This document shows, piece by piece, positions 1 to 7,973 of a stretch of 28,835 bases of DNA. The position numbers were made by a program, and so were the translations under genes. Source of the stretch: Sergeia podlipaevii (lineage: Eukaryota; Euglenozoa; Kinetoplastea; Trypanosomatida; Trypanosomatidae); NCBI GenBank assembly GCA_030849805.1, contig JASANZ010001978.1, positions 1-28,835 of the forward strand, written 5' to 3'. Below the pieces are notes generated by a model. That model ran no database searches, was not told the DNA's origin, and was given only the letters and a program-made list of their open reading frames with translations. Every line of letters begins with the position of its first letter. Position 1 is the first letter of the stretch.

Positions 1-68
1 GCCATTGATTGCATTTGGTTTGACTTCATACCGGGTGGTCCGATTATTGGTCGATTGCTATGCATCAT
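1..68 (-). CDS. partial N-terminus of an unidentified protein
   Basis: An open frame begins with two consecutive ATG codons at 68 and 65 and stays open to the window edge, giving 22 residues rich in Pro, Gly, Met, Asn and Gln (it opens MMHSNRPIIGPPGMK). The predicted splice acceptor AG at 180-179 follows a polypyrimidine tract and would leave a 5' UTR of about 110 bases. That UTR holds two in-frame upstream ATGs (120 and 114) opening a 20-codon frame that overlaps the proposed start and ends at TAG, so either a uORF exists or the true start lies further left. The fragment is too short to identify a family. Confidence 0.4.
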   Translation of the reverse strand, partial: MMHSNRPIIGPPGMKSNQMQSM

Positions 69-494
69 GCGCGCAGTATAGTGACGTTGTAATGTGAAAC
101 CTTGTAGTGGACATGTGCATATCGAAGGAGAGAAGTGTGTAAAGGGGCTAATGTTGTGAGTATTTCTTCAGCGTTGTGCTAGCGTTGATATAGTTGAAGT
201 GCAGAAAAATAATTATTATTATACGAGTAAGAGAATTCAAAACAAAATGAAAAAAAGGAAAGAAAATGACGAGGGGAAAACGTAATGGATGAATAATTGC
301 ATTTTCCTCGACATCGGAGGTGAAATGAGCGCCTTAGCTTTCTTCCAGCACTGCGGTGAGCACGTAAAAAAAAGGCAACGAATCTAGACTAAATTGCAGC
401 ATGTAGGTTTATGTATATGGGGTTTTGTGTATGTTCTGTTATTTTTTCTTCTTTGCGGTTTGCTATGGTTGCGTTTAAACGGAATAGCCGTTTC
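69..494. other. intergenic spacer between PCID2-like gene and left-edge gene
   Basis: This stretch should contain the 3' UTR of the PCID2-like gene (higher coordinates) and the 5' UTR of the next gene (lower coordinates). Apart from the polypyrimidine tract and acceptor AG near 179-266 I see no gene or repeat in it. Confidence 0.6.
179..266 (-). promoter_or_regulatory. predicted trans-splice acceptor for the left-edge gene
   Basis: The plus strand is purine-only at 249-266, which is a polypyrimidine tract on the coding strand. The first AG downstream on the coding strand is at 180-179. Confidence 0.45.
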
Positions 495-2228
495 TTATAA
501 AGAAGATGTGAGAAGTGGGAAGGGCTCCTTTTTTGATAGCACGACGGTCTTGTGTTCGTACGACAGGTATCCACGCACGTACCCACGCGCTATTAGTTTT
601 GCTACCCACAACGCCATTCGATCTTCATCCATGGAATCAATCGCCAGCTGCTCCTTCTCGGCATCCTCTCGAGCTCGCTTGGATGGGAGCCGCCCCATGG
701 GGCTCTTCGCAGGCTCGCACGCTGCCGGCGCTTCCCCTGCCTCTATCGTCTTTCCTTCCGCTATGATGGCATGGTATGCGCTCGTAAGTGTGCTGAGGGT
801 AATACGACTGTTATCGGTGCCGGCAATGGTGGCCATGAGAGCGTGAGTGCGAGCAAGCAACATCAGGTAGCACATGAGCTTCGCTTGCTGAAGGATCAGG
901 TAAACACCGCGACGACGGAAGGTAGTGCCAAAGGCCTCCAGAGCGTTATTGAACGCGATCACATCTCCCCTCTCCATTGCCCGCACCAGGGGTGCAAACA
1001 TAGATGACACGACAGCGTCGCCAGCAAGTATCTCATCGGGAATGCGGCGTCCTCTTGCAACCCCCGCAACGCAGAAGAAAAATCGTGTTCGCTGCTTGTT
1101 GCGTTGCTGGCAGTCGATGCCAACACCGGGTGGAGGAAGAAGCTTGTACGCCTCACTAAGCGCCTTGTGAGCCTCATCTAGCCTTCGCTCGTACAGGCAC
1201 ATCCTCCCCTTGTAGTAGTAGTACGTGATCACCTCTGACGTCATGTGTTGCGAGGGATGCAAAATGGACTTGGACCAGTCCTTCGTGCTCTCAGCGACGC
1301 TCTCCGCGTGCCCAACGGCTCGCAACAACACCGCGCACTGATGAGTGTTGTGTCGGTGGAAAAGAATGGTGAGAAGTCCATTGACGATCGCAAGGGCACC
1401 GCGGCGGCGCGAGTGCTCCGGGGCCTCGCTAGGGTCGGCATTCTGCACAGCGACTAACAGTTTCCGCCAGCTACGCACAATCTGTCCTGTGGCATCATCG
1501 ACTACCTCTCCACTCGCGCAGCGGGCGATCTGCGGGATGTGATGAACAAAATAAAGAAGAATAAGGGTGTCCCAGCCTACGGTACCAGCAGTGCGATTAC
1601 CCACGCGATGTGGGTAGTGCTCGCGGTTCATGGAGTGCATCTCTAAGAAAGACTCAAAGGCAAAAAGAAAGCCCTTTAAAAGTATATTGTTGTGGCTACG
1701 CTGCAGTTGCACCTCTTCATCCTCGTCATCATCGAGCGTGGCCAAGTTGGCGCCCGAGTTACTGCTCCCATGCTCTCCTCCAGTCGCGGTACTGCAAGTG
1801 CTAACTTGGATTCGAATAATATGGCGGTGCTCCTTGACGTAGGCCGCCAATCCCCCCGCAATGGCGACGCGGAGTGCGGTGCGCGCACAATTGTCACACT
1901 CCCGCTCTATCAATTCGTGGCCACCTGACGTGGACGACCGCGTGGGATCTTGGTGAAACTTTTTACCGCCGCCCCCACGAGGAGGAGGAGGAGGAGCCGC
2001 TGAAAGGAGAGGATGAACGCGCAGGTAGTCGGAGGTCGACTGAGTAATGAGTTGGTACGCACTGCCAGTCGCAGCTAAGAGTGTTGTGCTAGAGGCGTCA
2101 GTAAATTTTACTGCTTTTCCCTCCTCGGCAGCCACAAGACAGTCCTTAAGGAGTACTCCCTGTCGGGAGCCGATGGCCTCACCGACCTTCGCAACCCAAT
2201 TCGAATCAAGAGTGAAGTACTGAAACAT
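495..2228 (-). CDS. PCID2/Thp1-like PCI-domain protein (TREX-2 subunit)
   Basis: The 577-residue protein matches the PCID2/Thp1/CSN12 family. In that family the protein is the PCI-domain subunit of TREX-2, which couples transcription to mRNA export at nuclear pores. The clearest evidence is the C-terminus (residues 548-577), where RGYVRGYLSYEHKTVVLSKK followed by PFPLL parallels the end of metazoan PCID2 (GHVKGYISHQHQKLVVSK, then PFP). Upstream, a YYYKGRMCLYERRLDEAH segment and a following helical stretch fit the TPR-like part of the PCI fold. An insertion with Pro and Gly runs near residues 80-90 and an acidic stretch (DDDEDEE) are extra relative to animal homologues. The longest frame begins with GTG at 2255, nine codons upstream. 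I chose the ATG at 2228 because it is the first ATG after the predicted splice site and the 178-base leader contains no ATG. Assignment to TREX-2 in this organism is by family only. Confidence 0.82.
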   Translation of the reverse strand: MFQYFTLDSNWVAKVGEAIGSRQGVLLKDCLVAAEEGKAVKFTDASSTTLLAATGSAYQLITQSTSDYLRVHPLLSAAPPPPPRGGGGKKFHQDPTRSSTSGGHELIERECDNCARTALRVAIAGGLAAYVKEHRHIIRIQVSTCSTATGGEHGSSNSGANLATLDDDEDEEVQLQRSHNNILLKGFLFAFESFLEMHSMNREHYPHRVGNRTAGTVGWDTLILLYFVHHIPQIARCASGEVVDDATGQIVRSWRKLLVAVQNADPSEAPEHSRRRGALAIVNGLLTILFHRHNTHQCAVLLRAVGHAESVAESTKDWSKSILHPSQHMTSEVITYYYYKGRMCLYERRLDEAHKALSEAYKLLPPPGVGIDCQQRNKQRTRFFFCVAGVARGRRIPDEILAGDAVVSSMFAPLVRAMERGDVIAFNNALEAFGTTFRRRGVYLILQQAKLMCYLMLLARTHALMATIAGTDNSRITLSTLTSAYHAIIAEGKTIEAGEAPAACEPAKSPMGRLPSKRAREDAEKEQLAIDSMDEDRMALWVAKLIARGYVRGYLSYEHKTVVLSKKEPFPLLTSSL

Positions 2229-2707
2229 TCTCAGCACAGAGGAGGGGGGGGGCACTATTGCTCTCTATAATACTCTCTCTCTGTCACTATATTGAAGAAC
2301 ACACGCACTAAGTCGTCGTTGTTTCTCCTCCTTTTCGTTCGTTTGTTTGTTTGTCCGCGACTCTTCCTTTTCTCTATCCGCCGCCTGCAGCGGGCTATCG
2401 TAACTACTTCATTGATATATATGCATTGAAAAGGCACATATATATTTTAAAAAAAACGGAGCAAAAAAAAAGGCATCATTTAGTGTGCAACTGTAAACAA
2501 CAAAAAAGAGAAGCCGTTTTACAGCTATTTGACCAGCATGCATTGCTTCCATGAGCGGAGACGTGACGCAGTTTTCTGTTTTGTTTTTCTTAGCACGTTT
2601 TATCTGTGAGTAGAGACAACAACAAGCAAACATAAAGCACAAAGACAAATAGAGAGAAAGAGCCATGTGGGTATATATATGTATATATTGCACACCAAAA
2701 ACCAATA
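2229..2707. other. intergenic spacer between Trm9-like and PCID2-like genes
   Basis: The spacer holds the 3' UTR of the Trm9-like gene and the 5' leader of the PCID2-like gene. It contains A-runs, short CT-rich and GTTT repeats (2265-2350) and a TA-rich stretch near 2672-2690. I see no additional gene. Confidence 0.6.
2407..2473 (-). promoter_or_regulatory. predicted trans-splice acceptor for the PCID2-like gene
   Basis: A pyrimidine-rich coding-strand tract (complement of 2449-2473) is followed by the first AG at 2408-2407. This implies a 5' UTR of about 178 bases without upstream ATGs. Confidence 0.5.
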
Positions 2708-3712
2708 TCACTTACTGGCACACCTCTCTAGCACTAAGCACCAGTTCTCCTTGTCAAAGTAAGACGCAACTGTATTGTAAGCGAGCGGTGATGTAGCAGT
2801 GGCGGCGGCTTCCTCGAACAATCGCTCCAGCTCGCCTTCTCGAAAGAAGTGATAGTATCGATGATACACTCGCCCTTCTTCATCGAAAAGTTGATTCATC
2901 TGCCATCGCACAAGCCCATCTCCTGTGCCCTCATCCACCACATTTCCTGCCCTGCGCTTGTGCGACTCCACAAGAGCCCACACATACACCAGCACTCTTC
3001 CGCCATCTGCACGTACAAGCCTCAGCAGCTCCTGGGCAGCCTGCACACGACGCTCGTGTGTAGCGTAGTGATGGATCACAGCCACGCTGATAGCCGCATC
3101 AAATACGCCACCTCGCATTGGGCACTGTCGTGCATCACTGCGCAGGACATCAGTGCGGGGGAAAGGCAAAACTTCCTTCGCCTCTGATGATGGATCACAA
3201 ATCATCTGCCTCTTTCGTCGGTTCGTCTTTACTTTCTCCTTGACAGTGGCTTCTGGCGCAGTGCGTTGCGTCACATGGGTAGTCTCTGGTGCGTAATTCG
3301 GATCTGCAAGAGAGCGTTGGGTTTGCCTTAACAGCGCCTCGCTGTAGTCCAGACCCACCACATACCGATGAGCAGGAACCGTGTTTGCTCCCTCCCCATC
3401 CTCTCCGCTTCCGCTGGATGCCAAATGCTGCTGAGCACTAGGAAAGTACTTGCCGTTGCCGCATCCAACGTCCGCAATCATCGTGTATGGAGGAAGGCTA
3501 TGGAGGAACTCGAGAATACGCGGCCAAGCTCTAAAGCGAGTACCAGAGAAGTGCTCAGCAATGGCATCGTACACTTGATGTACGTGAGCGCTCTCATACT
3601 GGTCTGGCTGCCGCGCCTCACTAGGGAGCTGCATGCTGCCCCTAGCCTCTTTGTGGCCCTCGTTGCGACTCCTCTTTGTATCAGGCTCCCCACCACCGTT
3701 CTGAGTAGGCAT
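2708..3712 (-). CDS. Trm9/ALKBH8-type tRNA wobble-uridine methyltransferase
   Basis: The 334-residue protein is a class I SAM-dependent methyltransferase of the Trm9/ALKBH8 family. That family methylates carboxymethyluridine at the tRNA wobble position to mcm5U, with Trm112 as activator. The family-specific N-terminal motif VHQVYDAIAEHFSGTRFRAW is at 44-63. Motif I is DVGCGNGKY at 81-89, with D122 (VVGLDYS) the likely ribose-binding acid. FDAAISVAVIHHYATHERR (204-222) is the typical active-site block, and YHFFREGELERL (287-298) matches the conserved C-terminal helix. A basic, low-complexity insertion of about 50 residues (135-185) is unusual for the family. The ATG at 3712 follows a predicted acceptor AG at 3744-3743, giving a 30-base leader. 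The enzyme probably acts in the cytosol or nucleus. No Trm112 gene is present in the window. Confidence 0.85.
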   Translation of the reverse strand: MPTQNGGGEPDTKRSRNEGHKEARGSMQLPSEARQPDQYESAHVHQVYDAIAEHFSGTRFRAWPRILEFLHSLPPYTMIADVGCGNGKYFPSAQQHLASSGSGEDGEGANTVPAHRYVVGLDYSEALLRQTQRSLADPNYAPETTHVTQRTAPEATVKEKVKTNRRKRQMICDPSSEAKEVLPFPRTDVLRSDARQCPMRGGVFDAAISVAVIHHYATHERRVQAAQELLRLVRADGGRVLVYVWALVESHKRRAGNVVDEGTGDGLVRWQMNQLFDEEGRVYHRYYHFFREGELERLFEEAAATATSPLAYNTVASYFDKENWCLVLERCASK

Positions 3713-4113
3713 CGTGTCACTCCCTCTATTTATTCCTATTTTCTGAAACGCAAATCATATGCGCCGAGAGATAAAATGAAATAATAGTGATAGTAATCAA
3801 TAATGAAAGAAATGAAATCATAGCACAGCGGCAACACAGGAAGAGAAAAAAAGAAGCAGCAGCTCATGACAAAAGTCTTGGCTGCGCGGCCATTCTCAAA
3901 TAGCAGCAGCAGCAAAGTCTAATGAATAGAAGTAGAGGCTGTTTGACAAACGATCAAAGGGACAAAAAAAATAGCAATATCAAAAGTAGTAAGTATCATT
4001 TTCATTGTAACACACATCCTATGCAAGGGAAAAAAAAAGGAAACAGAGAAGAGGAGGGGGGTATCATAGCATGTCCGTTCACTCTTTGTTCTCTTTCTCC
4101 TAGTCTTTATCGC
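3713..4113. other. intergenic spacer between TIP30-like and Trm9-like genes
   Basis: This A-rich spacer contains short CAG repeats (3896-3914) and A-runs at 3964-3971 and 4030-4038. A small plus-strand frame runs through it into the next gene but has no coding character. I see no additional gene. Confidence 0.6.
3743..3856 (-). promoter_or_regulatory. predicted trans-splice acceptor for the Trm9-like gene
   Basis: The complement of 3839-3856 is pyrimidine-rich. The next AG on the coding strand is at 3744-3743, about 30 bases before the start codon, with no intervening ATG. Confidence 0.45.
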
Positions 4114-5931
4114 CTACTTGACATGCCGGATATCCTTGGCATCAAGATGGTCTTCAATCGTCTTCATGTTCACACGTCTGCTGACACTCTTGCCGTTGAT
4201 CACTTTCACAACTCCGAGGGTGTCAAACCGGTCCGCCGACTCTCGATAAAGGGACTCCACAATATCATCCACGATGCACTCCGCAAGACAGCCGACGTCG
4301 ATTGGCCGCTCAACCAGAGAGAACAGTGTCTCCAGGAAGCGGCGGTGAGGTCGCGCAAGGACACCAGGACGCCAGATGGTGATGTTCGCGTTCTCCCAGA
4401 TCTTCACCACATCACGGCGCAGTAGCAACTCGGCCCGTTTCCGCGCGATCGACTCGGGGGAAGTATCTTCCTGGGACTGTGCGTCTGCTGCCTTGGTGGT
4501 CGTTGTTGTACTCGAGCTTCCATCACCTTCGACAGTGGTGTTGCCCCACAAGATCCGTTTAATCCCTCTCCACCACCATGCACTTGGAACGGTACTACTA
4601 CTAGAAGACCGCGCAGCAGCCCCACCTGTTGAACGACTACTCGAAATGAGCACAGGCGTAGACACAAACACATCGAGGTCAGCTGATCCATTGGCTGAGA
4701 AGTGCATGCCAGACTCATTGGTGCCCTTCTTCGCTCGGTTAAATAGCCATAGCAGATCGCGGTCACGGCGGCCGTGCGCACGGAGGTATGGGATAGGACT
4801 TCGGTCACTTGCTGAGCGCACACTCACCTGGGCAAAGTGTCGCAGTGTAGCAACGTTGCCACGGCTCAAGTAGAGGAAGTCGCTCGATGGGGTTGAGAGC
4901 GTCGCCTTATCAGTCCTACACATGATCCCCTCACTGTTGGATGTTTCTGCCGCTGTAGCTGAGGCAGTCCTCTTACCGGATGTGTTGCCACGCTTGCCGT
5001 AGCACGCGGTGTAGATCTCGTCCCATAGCACGCTGTCCAGCTCCCGTGAGGTGCTTTCCACTAGAATGCGCTCCTCGTCTTCCGTCGGTTCGGCGTGCGA
5101 CATGCAGTTGAACAGTCTCACCACTTTTGCAAAGGCAATAGACAGATCGTAGTCTATTACCGCGAGGTGCGCGCTGGAGAGCATGTGTGAAGTGCCAATG
5201 CAATTGATAGCGACGTGGTGGCCAGAAAAGATACTGCGATAAAATGTGTTCTGGAGCATCTTTTGCAGAAACAGCTGACTCTCGCGCACCTCGTCCATCG
5301 TTGGCGCAGATGAAATAGAACTCGACGACCTACTTCGCTCCTTGGCGCCTCCGCCATTGCTATTGTTCTCGTTGCTCCCACTTGAAGCTACGCCAGCAGC
5401 GGAGTTCACCGTCATCGCCGCATCGCCTCCCTGCGCGTGTGCGGCCTCCTCAACAATACGGCGGTGACTGCCTGGGGAGTATTGAATATACCCAGTGACG
5501 GGACCTAAGAGCCTCCCACTCGCCGCGGCTGCTCTATCCAAGAGAAGAGACCCTGACAAGCCGGCGCTATAATTTCCGGAGTAATGTGGCTGGTACTTCG
5601 CCATGCGCTTGCGGTAGCGCTCCTGCGACGCTCGTACATCCTTGGGTCGCCATATGCCGTCCACCAAGTAGGATGATGGTATGTTTGACGTGTCAGCAAG
5701 CACCTTCTGCCAGTCGACTGGGACAACGGAAAGGTAGCGGAGGGCGTCCCCGGTGTGAAGGTGCGGAAACACGGTGGTCCAGCGGTTGACAGGAATTGGA
5801 TGTCGAGTGAGCGCCACCACACGAGAAATGTCTGGATGGGAGACGAGGCGCGACACGAGCTCGCTACCTGTGCTACCGGTGGCACCAGCAACCACGACAG
5901 ATATCTGTTTGCCTTTGCTAGGAGTGCTCAT
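4114..5931 (-). CDS. TIP30/HTATIP2-like NAD(P)-binding protein with long insertions
   Basis: The 605-residue protein has an N-terminal Rossmann signature VVVAGATGSTGSELVSRL (about residues 12-29), typical of the extended short-chain dehydrogenase TIP30/HTATIP2/Fmp52 group. VAINCIGTSH mid-protein matches the CCLGTT strand of TIP30. Near the C-terminus ITIWRPGVLARPHRRF matches the VFRPGVLLCDR region. Homologues are about 240 residues, so more than half of this protein is insertion. The inserts are Ser/Asn/Gly/Thr-rich low-complexity segments (about 190-220, 320-345 and 425-500), one containing a TTTTT run. I see no signal peptide or membrane segment. The longest frame starts at GTG (5952). The ATG at 5931 is chosen because the leader from the predicted splice site at 6124 has no other ATG. 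Catalytic activity and substrate are unknown; TIP30 relatives bind NADPH, and the GATGSTG loop is intact. Confidence 0.65.
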   Translation of the reverse strand: MSTPSKGKQISVVVAGATGSTGSELVSRLVSHPDISRVVALTRHPIPVNRWTTVFPHLHTGDALRYLSVVPVDWQKVLADTSNIPSSYLVDGIWRPKDVRASQERYRKRMAKYQPHYSGNYSAGLSGSLLLDRAAAASGRLLGPVTGYIQYSPGSHRRIVEEAAHAQGGDAAMTVNSAAGVASSGSNENNSNGGGAKERSRSSSSISSAPTMDEVRESQLFLQKMLQNTFYRSIFSGHHVAINCIGTSHMLSSAHLAVIDYDLSIAFAKVVRLFNCMSHAEPTEDEERILVESTSRELDSVLWDEIYTACYGKRGNTSGKRTASATAAETSNSEGIMCRTDKATLSTPSSDFLYLSRGNVATLRHFAQVSVRSASDRSPIPYLRAHGRRDRDLLWLFNRAKKGTNESGMHFSANGSADLDVFVSTPVLISSSRSTGGAAARSSSSSTVPSAWWWRGIKRILWGNTTVEGDGSSSTTTTTKAADAQSQEDTSPESIARKRAELLLRRDVVKIWENANITIWRPGVLARPHRRFLETLFSLVERPIDVGCLAECIVDDIVESLYRESADRFDTLGVVKVINGKSVSRRVNMKTIEDHLDAKDIRHVK

Positions 5932-6124
5932 GTGAAGTGCGCTGCAGCACACGCTGTTTCCTCTCCCTGTAATAGTGTCGTTCCCTTCACTCTTTGCTGC
6001 TGTTGTTGTTGCTGTTTATGCAACAACCTTATATTTTCGGTGTTTGTGTATGTATATTAAGTGTGTACGCGCGAGAGGTGCGTGAAGGAAACCTGTATGT
6101 CTTTCTAGATGACAATAATGGGCT

Positions 6125-6174
6125 CTGTCAAGAAAGCAAGGGAGAAAAAAATGTACGTAAAAAAAAAAAGAAAA
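6125..6174 (-). promoter_or_regulatory. predicted trans-splice acceptor for the TIP30-like gene
   Basis: Two near-contiguous coding-strand polypyrimidine runs (complement of 6159-6174 and 6131-6151) precede the first AG at 6126-6125. The implied leader of about 193 bases has no ATG and contains a CAG/CAA repeat (complement of 5996-6024). Confidence 0.5.
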
Positions 6175-6769
6175 CGCCTTTAGTGAGCTCTCTAGTAAAC
6201 GCGGATGCAGTCGTAATCCACCCTGCTGAAATTCAAAAAAGGTATTTCACATAAGACAACAAGATGTATATACAGTCAAAATGTAAAAGGAGGAAAAAAA
6301 AATGAGATAAAAGTGTTTCAATATAAAAGAATATAAGATAATAATGCATTTTACCTATCTTTTTCTAAAGAAATAAGTCAAGATAAAGTCTGCAATAAAA
6401 AGGATACTTCAAGCACTAAACTGGCGTACTAAAGTTGCCTCCCCGTGAAACACGCATTGATGCATTGTGGTGGTGGTTGTGATTGTTGGCTACTCATAAT
6501 ATCATACCAATATCAAGTAATAAAGAATGCACTTTTTTTTAAAGATAATCAATTTGGTTTGTTTGCTTTTACTACGAACGACTTACTTTCCTCCAGGCCT
6601 CTTCCCTCCACAATATCTTGATTGAAATAAAATGAACAAGGGAAGAATCACGATTACCCTCATTTTGCTCTCTTTTTGAAAAGAAAAATACCGTGGAAAA
6701 CATGGCTGTGGGTGTTTGAATGAAGAGCAAAGGAAGTTGGATATATTTCTTTCTTTTTTTTTTTTCTTT

Positions 6770-7117
6770 TTATGAGACACACGAACAAACAGGTAAAAAA
6801 AAATGTAAAGGAAGTTCTGTCGATGAACATAAATGTGCACTTAGGCCTAAGAACTTACGCGTAGAACAGCTATCTGCTTCCTCTCTTTTTAAATATTGTT
6901 GTTGCTGCCGATGCTGACGCTGTCGCTTTCTTTTCTCCCCCTTCTCAGTCTTTACGTCGTTCATGGAAGAGTGCATTTGATGATAAAAGGGCGTGACCAT
7001 ACATGCCACGATTTTGCATCCGGCTGCGATGAGAAGAGGATAGCGTGTGTGTTTGTGGGTCGCCCACCTCTGCTTAGATAAAGAAGCGCCAGCTTCAGTC
7101 ACCAAGCGCATACACAT
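6770..7117 (-). CDS. doubtful 115-codon open frame in the long spacer
   Basis: An ATG at 7117 opens 115 codons, on the same strand as all other genes. It is preceded by a polypyrimidine tract (complement of 7196-7225) and an AG at 7178-7177, giving a leader of about 60 bases. The first 60 codons have mixed composition, followed by a basic, Gln-rich stretch (KRKRQRQHRQQQQ). The C-terminal third is encoded by A/T-rich DNA that resembles UTR. There is no recognisable domain. It could be a small lineage-specific gene, a non-coding transcript, or chance. Confidence 0.2.
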   Translation of the reverse strand: MCMRLVTEAGASLSKQRWATHKHTRYPLLIAAGCKIVACMVTPFYHQMHSSMNDVKTEKGEKRKRQRQHRQQQQYLKREEADSCSTRKFLGLSAHLCSSTELPLHFFLPVCSCVS

Positions 7118-7176
7118 GCGATCATTCTGAACGCGTTCAAACACGACGACTTCATCAACGCTCTTCAGCTACCTAT

Positions 7177-7227
7177 CTGTCGAAAGACGGCCGTTTAAAA
7201 AAAAACCGAAAGAAAAAAAAGAAGCAC
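7177..7227 (-). promoter_or_regulatory. orphan polypyrimidine tract and AG in the long spacer
   Basis: The coding strand has a T/C tract (complement of 7196-7225, interrupted by CGG) followed by the first AG at 7178-7177. This resembles the acceptors of the flanking genes but has no convincing gene downstream. Confidence 0.35.
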
Positions 7228-7342
7228 AGCTACAGCAGTATCAGCCTTCTTTTGAGTGGGTGTTGATTGATGTTGTCTGCACAGTACCGCCAAACACCAA
7301 AAATCCATCCTTTTACCCTTTCCTTTTCCGCGTATTGCACAG

Positions 7343-7365
7343 ATATATATATATATATATATATA
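7343..7365. repeat. AT dinucleotide microsatellite
   Basis: Positions 7343-7365 are an uninterrupted alternation of A and T (about 11.5 units) inside the spacer. Slippage there would be harmless to coding sequence. Confidence 0.95.
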
Positions 7366-7973
7366 ACTATACGACATATGATACATATATATAGCACGGA
7401 GAACTACATAAAACGTTTAAAAAGAAAAAGACAAGCACCCATAGTTTCCTTTTTTTCTCCCTCTTCCCCTTTCCCCTAGTCCTAGAGCCCCATAGTTGTG
7501 CACGGATAATCATTTTTCCTTTGCTAAAGGGAAACATATATATTTAGACCATTTCTTTCTTTTTTTTTTGCTGTTGCAGCTGTGTGAATAACGTTTTCCA
7601 CACCCACAAAAGGTGCACACGTGAAGAACCGAATAAAAGGAAGGGAGAAGCGAGAGATGCCAACACGACGTAACGATATTTCCATTCGTTCCTTCAACTA
7701 CACAGGCCCGCATCTTGTCTCTCTTCTCGCCCCCAATCTCTCTCGCTTCACCCATTCGTCAATGAAAAGATAAGTCAGCAAAAGATAAACTAAAATATGC
7801 TGCTAGAAACACGCCAAGTCTTCTTCATCTCCCTTTTCTATCCACACTCATATATGCAATTACATTGCATATAAGCATGTGTATGAAGAGGAAGAAGAGA
7901 AGGAGAGGGGGTTGTCGGTATCAAATATACGCGCTACTGTCTCTCTTCACCATCCTTTGCTCTCACTTTGTGC

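Larger units (their letters stand above)
5932..7973. other. 2.0 kb intergenic spacer downstream of PDH-E2
   Basis: This is the longest spacer in the window. It comprises the TIP30-like gene leader (5932-6124), A/T-rich sequence with many homopolymer runs (6125-6970), a more complex island (about 6975-7190), an orphan polypyrimidine tract with acceptor AG (7177-7227), a TA dinucleotide repeat (7343-7365) and further AT-rich sequence up to the E2 stop codon. No recognisable RNA gene or conserved protein was found. Short frames of 60-124 codons are of low complexity and unsupported. Confidence 0.55.

Noticed and set aside
394..846. 150-codon plus-strand frame overlapping the PCID2-like gene end
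   Set aside because: It starts in the 3' UTR and runs antisense through a well-supported gene. The product has no family resemblance.
5994..6254. 86-codon plus-strand frame in the 2 kb spacer
   Set aside because: It lies opposite the TIP30-like leader and polypyrimidine tract. It is rich in Leu and Lys from repeats, with no homology.
6583..6840. 85-codon minus-strand frame in the 2 kb spacer
   Set aside because: It consists mainly of Phe/Lys stretches from T- and A-runs, with no domain or splice signal of its own.
7083..7166. C/D-box snoRNA as a firm call
   Set aside because: The box C-like and D-like motifs exist, but the terminal stem has a bulge and unequal spacing (1 versus 6 bases) and no guide match could be tested. 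Kept only as part of a finding.
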